A stretch of DNA of 64,000 nucleotides, taken from positions 1 through 64,000 of the forward strand of contig NZ_JAMWMR010000018.1 of assembly GCF_023887685.1 (NCBI RefSeq), written 5' to 3'. This document shows positions 17,722 through 25,707 of the stretch, one piece after another. Each line of letters starts with the position of its first letter. The first letter of the stretch is position 1. A program made the position numbers and the translations under genes. Source of the DNA: Streptomyces macrolidinus (GTDB lineage: Bacteria > Actinomycetota > Actinomycetes > Streptomycetales > Streptomycetaceae). The notes below the pieces were generated by a model, which saw only the letters and a program-made list of their open reading frames with translations, made no database searches and was not told the origin of the DNA.

Positions 17722-18195
17722 TCAGTCGCTGACGCGACCGGAGCACGCGGGGGCGGGATCCGGTGTCCGAAGGTCCAGTTCAGCCCAGACGGTCTTGCGT
17801 GGGAACCGGCCCTCTTCGACGTGCCAGCGATCCGCGAGCGCATCCACGAGCAGCAGGCCGCGGCCGGACTCGGCGAGCACGTCGGACACTTGGAGCTCGG
17901 GCAGGCGGTCACCGCGCGTGTCGGTGACCTCGATGCGCAGCGTGCGACCGACCACGTAGAGCGTGAGACGGAAGCTGCGACCGGGCAGACGGCCGTGGGT
18001 GGCCGCGTTGGCCGCCAGCTCGGCCACGATGTGCGTCGCGGGCTCCGCCGGGATCCCCCAGTTCCGGAGCTGATCGGCCGCGAGCAGCCGGGCCAGGCGG
18101 GCACCGCGCGGGGTGGAGGACAGCAGAGCGGTGAAGTCGGGTACGGCGTCGTGGTGTTGGGCCCACGCCCGCCCCTCTGCGGATTTCTGATTCAC
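17722..18195 (-). CDS. RsbW-like ATP-binding regulatory protein
   Basis: This 157-residue HATPase_c (GHKL) protein has N-box ELAANAATHGR (the Asn that binds Mg-ATP) and G-box VTDTRGDRLP. A second glycine region, SGRGLLLVDALADRW, comes before the C-terminal strand KTVWAEL. It lacks a kinase phosphoacceptor domain, like anti-sigma factors of the RsbW/SpoIIAB group and the AbaA ORF-B type ATPases of Streptomyces. It is divergent from the Xre/DUF5753 regulator 155 nt away, an arrangement repeated at 35 kb in this window. ATG at 18195. Confidence 0.85.
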   Translation of the reverse strand: MNQKSAEGRAWAQHHDAVPDFTALLSSTPRGARLARLLAADQLRNWGIPAEPATHIVAELAANAATHGRLPGRSFRLTLYVVGRTLRIEVTDTRGDRLPELQVSDVLAESGRGLLLVDALADRWHVEEGRFPRKTVWAELDLRTPDPAPACSGRVSD

Positions 18196-18257
18196 GTCAC
18201 TCAGAGTGGCCGGTGACGCTTACCGTGGTGAGTGACCAGGCCGTTGCGTACGGTGAC

Positions 18258-18294
18258 TGTCCGCCTGTTGTCCGGTGCTGTCCGGGCCTGTCGA
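18258..18294 (+). repeat. Helically phased TGTCCG direct repeats
   Basis: TGTCCG occurs at 18258, 18269 and 18279 and TGTCGA at 18289, giving spacings of 11, 10 and 10 nt, on one face of the helix. The array lies in the intergenic region shared by the ATPase and the Xre regulator, 57 nt before the regulator start. It is probably a binding array for the regulator or another protein. Confidence 0.55.
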
Positions 18295-18350
18295 CGACGG
18301 ACGTACGGGTGCGGGCGTTAGGCACGGCAGTACGACGGAAGGGCACGCTG

Positions 18351-19226
18351 ATGACTGTCGACGCAGATGCGGCACGACTCAAGGACGAGACGGACGAGCC
18401 GGGTTGGGAGGTGGATCCGGACGACGAGTGGGGCCTCGCGGTCATCGCCACCGTCGGGCGCCAGTTGAAGCTGCGGCGCGAGGCGGTGGGGATGAAGGCT
18501 GGCGAGTTCGGCAAGGCCATCGGCTACGGCGAGGACATGGTCTACAAGATCGAGGGCGGCAAGCGGATTCCCCGGCCCGAGTATCTGGACAAGTCGGACG
18601 AGGCCCTGGGCGCGAACGGGCTGATCTCGGCAATGAAGGAGGACGTGGCCAAGGTCCGGTATCCGAAGAACGTGCGAGACCTGGCGAAGATGGAAGCCAG
18701 GGCGGTCGAGCTCCAGCTCTACGATCCGTTGAACGTGCATGGCTTGTTGCAGACGCCGGAGTACGCACGGTCGTTGCTGCTGATGCGGCGGCCTGCCTAC
18801 TCCGAGGACGAGGTGGAGCGGTTCATCGCCGCGCGCATGGCTCGCAAGGCCGTCTTCGAGCGATCCCCGGCGCCTGAACTCAGTTTCGTCCTGGAGGAGT
18901 GGACACTTCGACGCCCGCTGGGAGGGAGGGACGCGCTGCGCCAACAGCTTGAACATCTGCTTGAGACAGGGCAGTTGCGGAACGTGGAACTCCAGGTGAT
19001 GCCGATGGACCGCGAAGAGCATGCCTGCGTGGACGCCGGGATCGAGCTACTGAAGTTCAACGACGGCTCGACAGTGGGCCGTTCGCAGGTAGTGGCCAAC
19101 GGTCGACCGGTCTCGGAAGCGAGGCAGCTCCGTATCCTCGAACTGAGGTATGGCATCATCCGAGCACAGGCGCTCACGCCGCGTGAGTCGACAGCCCTTA
19201 TCGAGCGACTGCTGGGGGACACATGA
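18351..19226 (+). CDS. Xre-family regulator with DUF5753 domain (Scr1/WhiJ type)
   Basis: This 291-residue protein has an N-terminal Xre helix-turn-helix at about residues 30-90 (GRQLKLRREAVGMKAGEFGKAIGYGEDMVYKIEGGKR). A DUF5753 domain of about 180 residues follows: LQLYDPLNVHGLLQTPEYAR, FVLEEWTLRR, QVMPMDREEHA. DUF5753 is the sensory or partner-binding half of WhiJ-type regulators. The family is paired with a small DUF397 protein, sometimes described as antitoxin/toxin-like. ATG at 18351 is preceded by GGAAGG; the upstream frame to 18213 runs through the operator repeats and is not used. The stop overlaps the DUF397 start by 4 nt. Confidence 0.9.
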   Translation: MTVDADAARLKDETDEPGWEVDPDDEWGLAVIATVGRQLKLRREAVGMKAGEFGKAIGYGEDMVYKIEGGKRIPRPEYLDKSDEALGANGLISAMKEDVAKVRYPKNVRDLAKMEARAVELQLYDPLNVHGLLQTPEYARSLLLMRRPAYSEDEVERFIAARMARKAVFERSPAPELSFVLEEWTLRRPLGGRDALRQQLEHLLETGQLRNVELQVMPMDREEHACVDAGIELLKFNDGSTVGRSQVVANGRPVSEARQLRILELRYGIIRAQALTPRESTALIERLLGDT

Positions 19227-19435
19227 TCCGCAACACCGCGCCCGAGGTTGCCTCCGAGCCAGCCTGGTTCAAGAGCAGCTACAGCAGTGGCAGCGAGGGC
19301 GACTCCTGCGTCGAGATCGCCACAGTCCCCGGCACCGTCCACGTCCGTGACTCCAAGGACGTACAGGGCCCCCAGCTTGCCCTGTCCGCCACGGCATGGG
19401 GCGACTTCCTCACGTACGCCCAGACCGCGAAGTGA
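19223..19435 (+). CDS. DUF397 protein, first copy
   Basis: This 70-residue small protein has the DUF397 pattern: WFKSSYSSGSEGDSCVEIA, then VHVRDSKD, then a hydrophobic block ending in WGDFLTYA. DUF397 proteins accompany Xre/DUF5753 regulators in Streptomyces; in published cases they bind or modulate the regulator and affect development or antibiotic production. ATG at 19223 overlaps the regulator stop (ATGA), so expression is coupled. It is closely similar to the copy at 19508. Confidence 0.9.
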   Translation: MIRNTAPEVASEPAWFKSSYSSGSEGDSCVEIATVPGTVHVRDSKDVQGPQLALSATAWGDFLTYAQTAK

Positions 19436-19444
19436 CCGTAGAGG

Positions 19445-19511
19445 CGACGCCCAGGCTCTCACGCCGAGGGAGTCGACTGCCTTCATCGAGCAACTGCTGG
19501 GAGAGACATGA
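19445..19511 (+). pseudogene. Fragment of the Xre/DUF5753 regulator 3' end
   Basis: This short in-frame stretch encodes QALTPRESTAFIEQLLGET, nearly the same as the last residues of the regulator at 18351. It ends with the same ATGA overlap into a DUF397 gene. No start or upstream domain exists, so it is a duplication scar. It may still supply the ribosome site for the second DUF397 gene (GGGAGAG). Confidence 0.8.
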
Positions 19512-19717
19512 TCCGCAACGCCCCGACCGGGGACACCCCCGAACTGGCCTGGTTCAAGAGCAGTTACAGCAGCAGCAGCGAAGGTGACTCCTGCGTCGAG
19601 ATCGCCACGATGCCCGGCACGGTACACGTCCGCGACTCCAAGAACGTCGAAGGCCCCCGGCTCATGCTGACGTCAGAAGCCTGGACCCACTTCGTGTCGT
19701 ACGCGTCCGAGGTCTGA
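19508..19717 (+). CDS. DUF397 protein, second copy
   Basis: This 69-residue DUF397 protein is the product of a tandem duplication with the gene at 19223. They share WFKSSYSS, EGDSCVEIAT, PGTVHVRDSK and a C-terminal AW-x-x-F-x-x-YA block. The last third has diverged most (LMLTSEAWTHFVSYASEV), the part likely to contact a partner. ATG at 19508 overlaps the regulator fragment's stop exactly as in the parent copy. It is still open and intact. Confidence 0.9.
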   Translation: MIRNAPTGDTPELAWFKSSYSSSSEGDSCVEIATMPGTVHVRDSKNVEGPRLMLTSEAWTHFVSYASEV

Positions 19718-19730
19718 CCCGACCGGCCGG

Positions 19731-19895
19731 TTACTCGGCCTCGGCCTCCGGTACGTCCACCTCGCCGCCCAGGGAACAGGCGATGGCCGTGAACCCGTCC
19801 AGGGCGGACTGGAGGTCACGGACGATCCCCTCGGCCATCACCTCGGGCGGCATGCGCGGCGTCATTGCGGCCCCCGCGTAGCTTGTCGAAGGCAT
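19731..19895 (-). CDS. Small hypothetical protein
   Basis: This possible 54-residue protein, MPSTSYAGAAMTPRMPPEVM followed by an amphipathic helix (RDLQSALDGFTAIACSLGG) and an acidic tail, converges on the second DUF397 gene with 13 nt between the stops. GGAG lies 6 nt before ATG at 19895; an internal ATG at 19865 would give 44 residues. I do not recognise a family. The composition is protein-like but the length makes it uncertain. Confidence 0.4.
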   Translation of the reverse strand: MPSTSYAGAAMTPRMPPEVMAEGIVRDLQSALDGFTAIACSLGGEVDVPEAEAE

Positions 19896-19979
19896 CGCGA
19901 CTCCAGCCGACGAGCACACGGGCCGGAGGCAACGCGGCGAACTCCGGTGCCACGAAGGGGCGGAAGCAGGCGCGCCAGG

Positions 19980-20012
19980 GCGGGCTTCGGTCACTCGGTG
20001 ACCGAAGCCCGC
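19980..20012 (-). terminator. Hairpin terminator after the 64-residue membrane protein
   Basis: A perfect 15-bp stem with a TCG loop begins 12 nt after the minus-strand stop codon at 20024. Confidence 0.75.
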
Positions 20013-20023
20013 TGGCAGGCCGC

Positions 20024-20218
20024 TCAGAACTTGATGCTTCCGATCATCCCCGCGAGGTTCGTCGTGAGCTGAGTGATCGTCGGCGCGATCGTCGACGAGG
20101 AGAGATAGAAGCCGAGCAACATGCACACGACCGCGTGCCCGGCCTTCAGCCCTGACTTCTTGACCAGAAGGAAGACGACGATCGCCAGCAGCACCACCGC
20201 CGAAATCGAGAGTGCCAC
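20024..20218 (-). CDS. Conserved small two-helix membrane protein
   Basis: This 64-residue protein begins with a transmembrane helix (SISAVVLLAIVVFLLV), then KKSGLKAGHA, a second helix (VVCMLLGFYLSSSTIAP), and a short amphipathic end with TTNLAGMIGSIKF. Very similar short proteins are widespread in Streptomyces with no assigned function. It is preceded by a near-perfect GGAGGTGA before GTG at 20218 and followed by a strong terminator, so it is a real monocistronic gene. It is divergent from the S9 peptidase. Confidence 0.75.
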   Translation of the reverse strand: MALSISAVVLLAIVVFLLVKKSGLKAGHAVVCMLLGFYLSSSTIAPTITQLTTNLAGMIGSIKF

Positions 20219-20403
20219 GGCGGCTCACCTCCAATGATCCACAGGGACGCGGGGGTTCGGACTACGGGGTAACAAATCCATGAGGACATACCCACGTTGG
20301 GAAATCCACACAGATGCCAGCGGGTTTCTTACCCACCGTGCGCCAGTGATCATAACTATCCGTACGTGCGCATCGATCGGCGCACAGCCGCACAAGGGGG
20401 CGC

Positions 20404-20427
20404 ATGGCCAATATGGTCAGGGCATGA
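20404..20427 (+). promoter_or_regulatory. Seven-codon upstream ORF overlapping the S9 peptidase start
   Basis: ATG at 20404 follows AAGGGGG at good spacing and encodes MANMVRA. Its TGA overlaps the peptidase ATG as ATGA. The peptidase start itself has a poorer ribosome site, so translation may be coupled through this leader. Confidence 0.35.
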
Positions 20428-22592
20428 CGAGCGAACCCGATTCCTTCCCTCGACGGCACGCGCGGACCCAGCGATTCACGCTCGGCGCCCCGCGTTCGTT
20501 CACCGTCTCGCCCGATGGTTCTCGTGTCGTGTTCCTGCGCTCCACGTCCGGCACGGACCGCGCTCACCACCTCTGGGTCCTCGACACCGCGGAGGGTGTG
20601 GAGCGTCCCGCGGCCGACCCCGGTGCTCTGCTGAAGGGCACCACCGAGCAGGTGCCGCCCGAGGAGCTGGCCCGCCGCGAGCGCAGCCGTGAGGGGGGTG
20701 CCGGCATCGTCGGCTACGCCACCGACGCAGCCGTGGAGTTGGCCTCTTTTGCCTTGTCAGGGCGGTTGTTCATTGCCGAGCTGCGCGCGGGCACGGCGCG
20801 CGAACTGCCCGCCGCGGGCCCGGTGATCGACCCGCGTCCGGCCCCCGACGGACGGCACATCGCGTACGTCGCGCGGGGCGCGCTGCGCGTGATCGGCGCC
20901 GAGGGCGAGGGCGACCGGGCCCTTGCCGAACCGGAGTCGGAGTCCGTCTCCTACGGCCTCGCCGAGTTCATCGCGGCCGAGGAGATGGAGCGTTCGCGGG
21001 GCTTCTGGTGGTCGCCGGAGTCCGACCGGATGCTGGTCGCGCGCGTGGACGACACGCCGGTACAGCGGTGGTGGATCTCCGATCCCGCGCATCCGGAACA
21101 GGCGCCGCGACAGGTCGCGTACCCGGCGGCCGGAACCGACAACGCGGACGTACGGCTGTTCGTCCTGGGCCTCGACGGGTCGCGCACGGAGGTCGTCTGG
21201 GACCGGGTCGGCTACCCGTATCTGGCGCGAGTGCACTGGTCAGCGGCGGGTGCGCCGCTGATTCTGGTCCAGTCGCGCGACCAGCGCGGCCAGCTCTTCC
21301 TGGCGGTGGACCCGGACACGGGCGCCACCAGGATGGTGCACGCCGACGAAGATCCAGTTTGGCTTGAACTTTTCCCTGGTATTCCCTGCTGGACCCCCTC
21401 AGGACAGCTCGTGCGGATCGCCGACGAGGGTGGCGCGCGCGTGCTGACGGTGGGCGAACGCCCTTTGACGGGGCCGCAGTTGCACGTACGCGCGGTACTC
21501 GATGCGTCGGACGACGATGTACTGGTCTCGGCGTCGGCCGGCGAGGCGGCCACTTCCCCGGAGATCGGCGAGGTCCACGTCTACCGCGTCAATGAACTCG
21601 GCGTGGAGCGCGTCTCCCAGGAACCCGGCGTGCACGCGGCGGTGCGAGCCGGGGGCGTGATCGTACTCGTCTCCTCGGTCCCTGGCCAACCGGGCACCCG
21701 GGCGCGGGTGTTGAGCGACGGCAAGCGCAACGAGGCGGGTGGTGCCCGGAGCGGCCCGACCGGTGGCCCCGCGAAGACCCTGACCGTGGCGTCATATGCC
21801 GAACACCCGGGTTTGTCCCCGCGCATGACGCTCACTCAGGGGGGCGCACGCCGAATCCCATGCGCCGTGCTTATGCCTACGGACTACTCCGGTGACACCT
21901 CCCTGCCCGTCCTGATGGACCCCTATGGCGGCCCGCACGGTCAGCGCGTGCTGGCCGCGCACAACCCGCATCTGACCTCGCAGTGGTTCGCCGACCAGGG
22001 CTTCGCGGTGATCGTCGCGGACGGCCGGGGCACCCCGGGCCGCTCCCCCGCCTGGGAGAAGGAGATCAGGGACGAGGTGGCGGCGGTCGCGCTCCAGGAC
22101 CAGGTCGACGCGCTGCACGCCCTCGCCGAGGACTTCCCGCTCGACCTGGACCGGGTCGCGATCCGCGGCTGGTCCTTCGGCGGCTATCTCGCGGCGCTCG
22201 CGGTGCTGCGCCGCCCGGACGTCTTCCACGCGGGCGTGGTCGGCGCGCCGGTGACCGACCTGCGGCTCTATGACACCTTCTACCAGGAGCGCTACCTCGG
22301 GCACCCCGCGGAGCAGCCGGAGGTCTACCGCCGCAACTCGGTGATCGACGACGCGGGCCTGGTCGGCGCCGCGGACCCGGCGCGGCCGATGATGGTCATC
22401 CATGGCCTGGCGGACGACAACGTGGTGATGGCCCACTCCCTGCGCCTGTCCTCGGCGCTGCTGGCCGCGGGCCGCCCGCACGAGGTGCTGCCGCTGTCCG
22501 GGGTGACGCACATGACCCCGCAGGAGACTGTCGCCGAGAACCTGCTCCTGCTCCAGCTCGACTTCCTCAAGCGCGCCCTGAAGCTCGACTGA
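20424..22592 (+). CDS. S9 family prolyl (dipeptidyl) peptidase, DPP IV-like
   Basis: This 722-residue serine peptidase has an N-terminal beta-propeller of the DPPIV_N type (about residues 15-470, with SVSYGLAEFIAAEEM and GFWWSPES as in DPP IV). A C-terminal alpha/beta hydrolase follows. Catalytic residues by family are Ser584 in GWSFGGY, Asp664 in HGLADDN and His696 in GVTHM; the MDPYGGPHGQRV block is upstream. No signal peptide is visible, so it is probably cytoplasmic and trims Xaa-Pro from peptides. It converges on a peptide importer operon, so a role in using imported peptides is plausible but inferred. ATG at 20424 fits the family. Confidence 0.92.
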   Translation: MTSEPDSFPRRHARTQRFTLGAPRSFTVSPDGSRVVFLRSTSGTDRAHHLWVLDTAEGVERPAADPGALLKGTTEQVPPEELARRERSREGGAGIVGYATDAAVELASFALSGRLFIAELRAGTARELPAAGPVIDPRPAPDGRHIAYVARGALRVIGAEGEGDRALAEPESESVSYGLAEFIAAEEMERSRGFWWSPESDRMLVARVDDTPVQRWWISDPAHPEQAPRQVAYPAAGTDNADVRLFVLGLDGSRTEVVWDRVGYPYLARVHWSAAGAPLILVQSRDQRGQLFLAVDPDTGATRMVHADEDPVWLELFPGIPCWTPSGQLVRIADEGGARVLTVGERPLTGPQLHVRAVLDASDDDVLVSASAGEAATSPEIGEVHVYRVNELGVERVSQEPGVHAAVRAGGVIVLVSSVPGQPGTRARVLSDGKRNEAGGARSGPTGGPAKTLTVASYAEHPGLSPRMTLTQGGARRIPCAVLMPTDYSGDTSLPVLMDPYGGPHGQRVLAAHNPHLTSQWFADQGFAVIVADGRGTPGRSPAWEKEIRDEVAAVALQDQVDALHALAEDFPLDLDRVAIRGWSFGGYLAALAVLRRPDVFHAGVVGAPVTDLRLYDTFYQERYLGHPAEQPEVYRRNSVIDDAGLVGAADPARPMMVIHGLADDNVVMAHSLRLSSALLAAGRPHEVLPLSGVTHMTPQETVAENLLLLQLDFLKRALKLD

Positions 22593-22601
22593 CCGCGCAC
22601 A

Positions 22602-22634
22602 GCGGGCCGGGGCGGCATGGCTGCCCCGGCCCGC
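22602..22634. terminator. Hairpin between convergent peptidase and Dpp operon
   Basis: A 12-bp stem, GCGGGCCGGGGC against GCCCCGGCCCGC, has a 9-nt loop and begins 10 nt after the peptidase stop. It can serve both converging units. Confidence 0.7.
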
Positions 22635-22714
22635 ACACGGCACCCGCACGGCCGTACGCCGTTCACTGTCCTGCGCGCGTATATCGGTCACGTGTCGATC
22701 AAGTTGCCTGCGTG

Positions 22715-23752
22715 TTAACGGAGTTCGCGTCCGGCTAGGGAGTTCTCCGCGAAGTGGCACGCCGAGTCGTGCGCGGCGGGACCCCCTGCCGTACGGAGCG
22801 TCTCGGGCACCGCGAGCAGCGGCACCTCCCGTACGCAGCGCTCCTGCGCCTTCCAGCAGCGGGTACGGAACCGGCAGCCGGAGGGGATGTGGGCCGGGGA
22901 GGGCACGTCCCCGCCGAGGATGATCCGCTCCCGGTGCTCCCGCGCCTCGGGGTCGGGCACGGGCACGGCGGACAGCAGTGCCTGGGTGTAGGGGTGGGTC
23001 GGGTGGTCGTAGATCTCCGTGTGGCTGCCTTGCTCCACGATGCGGCCCAGGTACATCACCGCGACCCGGTCGGAGATGTGCCGGACGATCGAGAGGTCGT
23101 GGGCGATGAAGACGTACGACAGGCCGAACTCCTCCTGAAGTCCCGCCAGCAGGTTGATCACTTGGGCCTGGACGGACACGTCGAGCGCGGACACCGGCTC
23201 GTCGGCGACGATGATCTCCGGGCGCAGCGCCAACCCCCGTGCGATACCGATGCGTTGGCGCTGGCCGCCGGAGAACTGGTGCGGATAGCGGTTGATGTAC
23301 TCGGGGTTGAGCCCGACCACGTCGAGCAGGTCCCGTACCCGTCGGCGCCGGTCGCCTCTGGGCGCGGCCTCGGGGTGGATCTCGTAGGGTTCGCCGATGA
23401 TGTCGCCGACGGTCATCCGGGGGTTGAGGGAGGTGTACGGGTCCTGGAACACCATCTGGATGTTGCGCCGTACCGCCTTCAGGGCGCGCGGGGACAGGCC
23501 GGTGATGTCCTCGCCCCGGTAGCGGATCGCGCCGGCCGTCGGCTTCTCCAGGCTGACGAGCAGCCGGGCGACGGTGGACTTGCCGCAGCCGGACTCGCCG
23601 ACGATGCCGAGGGTCTCGCCCCGGCCGAGGGTGAAGTCCACGCCGTCGACGGCCCGTACGGCGCCGATCTGCTTCTTGACGAGGATGCCCCGGGTGAGCG
23701 GGTAGTGCTTGACCAGCCCGCTGACCTCCAGGATCGGTTCAGTCCCGGTCAT
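22715..23752 (-). CDS. Dipeptide ABC transporter ATP-binding protein (DppF type, operon 1)
   Basis: This 345-residue ATPase has Walker [10 protein letters not shown], signature [10 protein letters not shown], Walker [13 protein letters not shown] and a C-terminal oligopeptide-transporter extension. That extension includes [14 protein letters not shown], the Cys-rich motif that binds an iron-sulfur cluster in some DppD/F proteins. The N-terminal insert [22 protein letters not shown] is typical of OppF. It is the last gene of operon 1. Its start overlaps the DppD-type gene by 14 nt. Confidence 0.93.
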   Translation of the reverse strand: MTGTEPILEVSGLVKHYPLTRGILVKKQIGAVRAVDGVDFTLGRGETLGIVGESGCGKSTVARLLVSLEKPTAGAIRYRGEDITGLSPRALKAVRRNIQMVFQDPYTSLNPRMTVGDIIGEPYEIHPEAAPRGDRRRRVRDLLDVVGLNPEYINRYPHQFSGGQRQRIGIARGLALRPEIIVADEPVSALDVSVQAQVINLLAGLQEEFGLSYVFIAHDLSIVRHISDRVAVMYLGRIVEQGSHTEIYDHPTHPYTQALLSAVPVPDPEAREHRERIILGGDVPSPAHIPSGCRFRTRCWKAQERCVREVPLLAVPETLRTAGGPAAHDSACHFAENSLAGRELR

Positions 23753-24719
23753 GCAGGCACTCCTTCCAGAAGTGGCAGGCGCTCGCCCGGTTCTTTGCGA
23801 CCGTGTGGAGCGGGGGGACGTCGGTGCGGCACACGTCGCGCGCGAGCGGGCAGCGGGGGTGGAAGGCGCAGCCCGACGGGATGGCCATGAGGTTGGGGGG
23901 CAGGCCCTTGATGGCGTAGAGCCGGCCGCCCTTCTGGTCGAGCCGGGGGACGGAGTCGAGCAGGCCGCGGGTGTAGGGGTGGGCGGGCGCCTTGTAGATG
24001 TCGTGCACGGGGGCGGACTCGACGACGCGGCCCGCGTACATGACGGCGATGCGGTCGGCGACGTCGGCGACGACGCCGAGGTCGTGGGTGATGAGGACGA
24101 GGCCCATGCGGTACTCGCGCCGCAGTTCCGCGAGCAGGTCCATGACCTGGGCCTGGACGGTGACGTCGAGGGCGGTGGTGGGCTCGTCGGCGATGATCAG
24201 CGCGGGTTCCAGCGCCAACGCCATGGCGATCATGATGCGTTGGCGCATACCGCCGGAGAACTGGTGCGGGTAGTCGCGGACGCGGTGGGCGGCGCCCGGG
24301 ATGTGCACCCGGTCCATCAGCGCGACCGCGTGGGCACGGGCGTCCTTGCGGGACATGCCCCGGTGCACGATGAACATCTCGCCGAGCTGGTCGCCCACGG
24401 TGAGGACGGGGTTGAGGGCGGACAGCGCGTCCTGGAAGATCATCGCCAGTTCGGCGCCGCGGATCCGGCGCCGCTCCTCCTCCTTGAGTCGCAGCAGGTC
24501 ACGCCCCTGGAAGAGGATTTGGCCGCCGGTGATCCTGCCGGGCGGGCTGTCGAGGATGCCCATGACGGCCTGGGCGGTGACGGACTTGCCGCTGCCGGAC
24601 TCGCCGAGCACGGCGAGGGTCTCGCCCGCGTCCACGCCGTAACTGACCCCGTTCACGGCCTGGGCGATCCCGTCACGGGTCCTGAACTCCACGTGCAGAT
24701 CGCGCACTTCGAGCAGCAC
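23739..24719 (-). CDS. Dipeptide ABC transporter ATP-binding protein (DppD type, operon 1)
   Basis: This 326-residue ATPase has Walker [10 protein letters not shown], signature FSGGMRQRI, Walker [14 protein letters not shown] and the C-terminal [12 protein letters not shown] cysteine motif. It pairs with the DppF-type ATPase as a heterodimer under the two permeases. GTG at 24719 lies 4 nt after the DppC-type stop. The SGGMRQRI variant and GIAQAVNGV near the start mark the D-type subunit. Confidence 0.93.
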   Translation of the reverse strand: MLLEVRDLHVEFRTRDGIAQAVNGVSYGVDAGETLAVLGESGSGKSVTAQAVMGILDSPPGRITGGQILFQGRDLLRLKEEERRRIRGAELAMIFQDALSALNPVLTVGDQLGEMFIVHRGMSRKDARAHAVALMDRVHIPGAAHRVRDYPHQFSGGMRQRIMIAMALALEPALIIADEPTTALDVTVQAQVMDLLAELRREYRMGLVLITHDLGVVADVADRIAVMYAGRVVESAPVHDIYKAPAHPYTRGLLDSVPRLDQKGGRLYAIKGLPPNLMAIPSGCAFHPRCPLARDVCRTDVPPLHTVAKNRASACHFWKECLHDRD

Positions 24720-24723
24720 GGGC

Positions 24724-25707
24724 TCACCTCAGCTTCGGATCGAGGGCGTCGCGCACGGCGTCGCCGAGCATGATGAACGCGAGCACGGTGATCGCGAGGG
24801 CGCCGGAGGGCCACAGCAGCGCGTGCGGGGCGTTGCGGATGTACGGGGAGGCGGCGGAGATGTCGATGCCCCAGGAGACGCTCGGCGGCTTCAGTCCGAC
24901 GCCGAGGTAGGACAGGGTCGCCTCCAGGGCGATGTAGGTGCCGAGCGCGATGGTGGCGACGACGATGACCGGCGCGACGGCGTTGGGCGCGATGTGCCGC
25001 AGCAGGATGCGGGAGTCGGAGGCGCCGAGGGCGCGGGCGGCCAGGACGTAGTCGTTCTGTTTGGCGGTGATGACCGCGCCGCGGGCGATACGGGAGATCT
25101 GCGGCCAGCCGAGCAGCACGATGAACCCGACGACCGGCCAGACGGTGGTGCTGGTGACCACGGAGAGGAGGACGAGGCCGCCGAGGAGGACCGGGATCGC
25201 GAAGAAGGTGTCGGTGATCCGGGACAGGACGGCGTCCCAGCCCCGGCCGAAGTATCCGGCGAGGCCGCCGAGGACGGAGCCGAGGAGCGCGACGCCGAGG
25301 GTGGCGCAGACGCCTACGGTGACCGAGGTGCGGGCCCCGTGGACGGTGCGGGTGTAGACGTCGCAGCCCTGGCCGTCGTAGCCGAACGGGTGCCCGGCGC
25401 GCGAGCCGTCCAGGGCCTTGGAGAGGTCGCAGCTCAGGGGGTTGCCGGGGGCGATCAGCGAGGGCCGGATCGCGAGGACGACGAGGAAGAGGATGACGAG
25501 CGCGGAGGCGAGGAAGACGGGGTTGCGGCGCAGGTCGTGCCAGGCGTCGGACCACAGGCTGCGCGGCTTGCCCTCCGGGCCGGTGCCGCCCGGTCCGCCG
25601 GGCGTCTTCTCCAGGGTGGTCGCCTCGCTGGCGGCGAGGTCCATGGTGCCGCCGGTGCCGGTCGCGGCCATGGCGCCCTCGGGCTCGTACGGCGGCTGCT
25701 CAGGCAT
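24724..25707 (-). CDS. Dipeptide ABC transporter permease (DppC type, operon 1)
   Basis: This 327-residue permease has a cytoplasmic N-terminal tail of about 55 residues (Pro/Gly/Thr-rich), six transmembrane helices and the binding-protein-dependent EAA loop (AARALGASDSRILLRHIAPN). A periplasmic loop contains CDLSKALDG and GQGCDVYTR. C-terminal GDAVRDALDPKLR is typical of DppC. ATG at 25707 overlaps the end of the DppB-type gene by 8 nt, so translation is coupled. Confidence 0.93.
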   Translation of the reverse strand: MPEQPPYEPEGAMAATGTGGTMDLAASEATTLEKTPGGPGGTGPEGKPRSLWSDAWHDLRRNPVFLASALVILFLVVLAIRPSLIAPGNPLSCDLSKALDGSRAGHPFGYDGQGCDVYTRTVHGARTSVTVGVCATLGVALLGSVLGGLAGYFGRGWDAVLSRITDTFFAIPVLLGGLVLLSVVTSTTVWPVVGFIVLLGWPQISRIARGAVITAKQNDYVLAARALGASDSRILLRHIAPNAVAPVIVVATIALGTYIALEATLSYLGVGLKPPSVSWGIDISAASPYIRNAPHALLWPSGALAITVLAFIMLGDAVRDALDPKLR

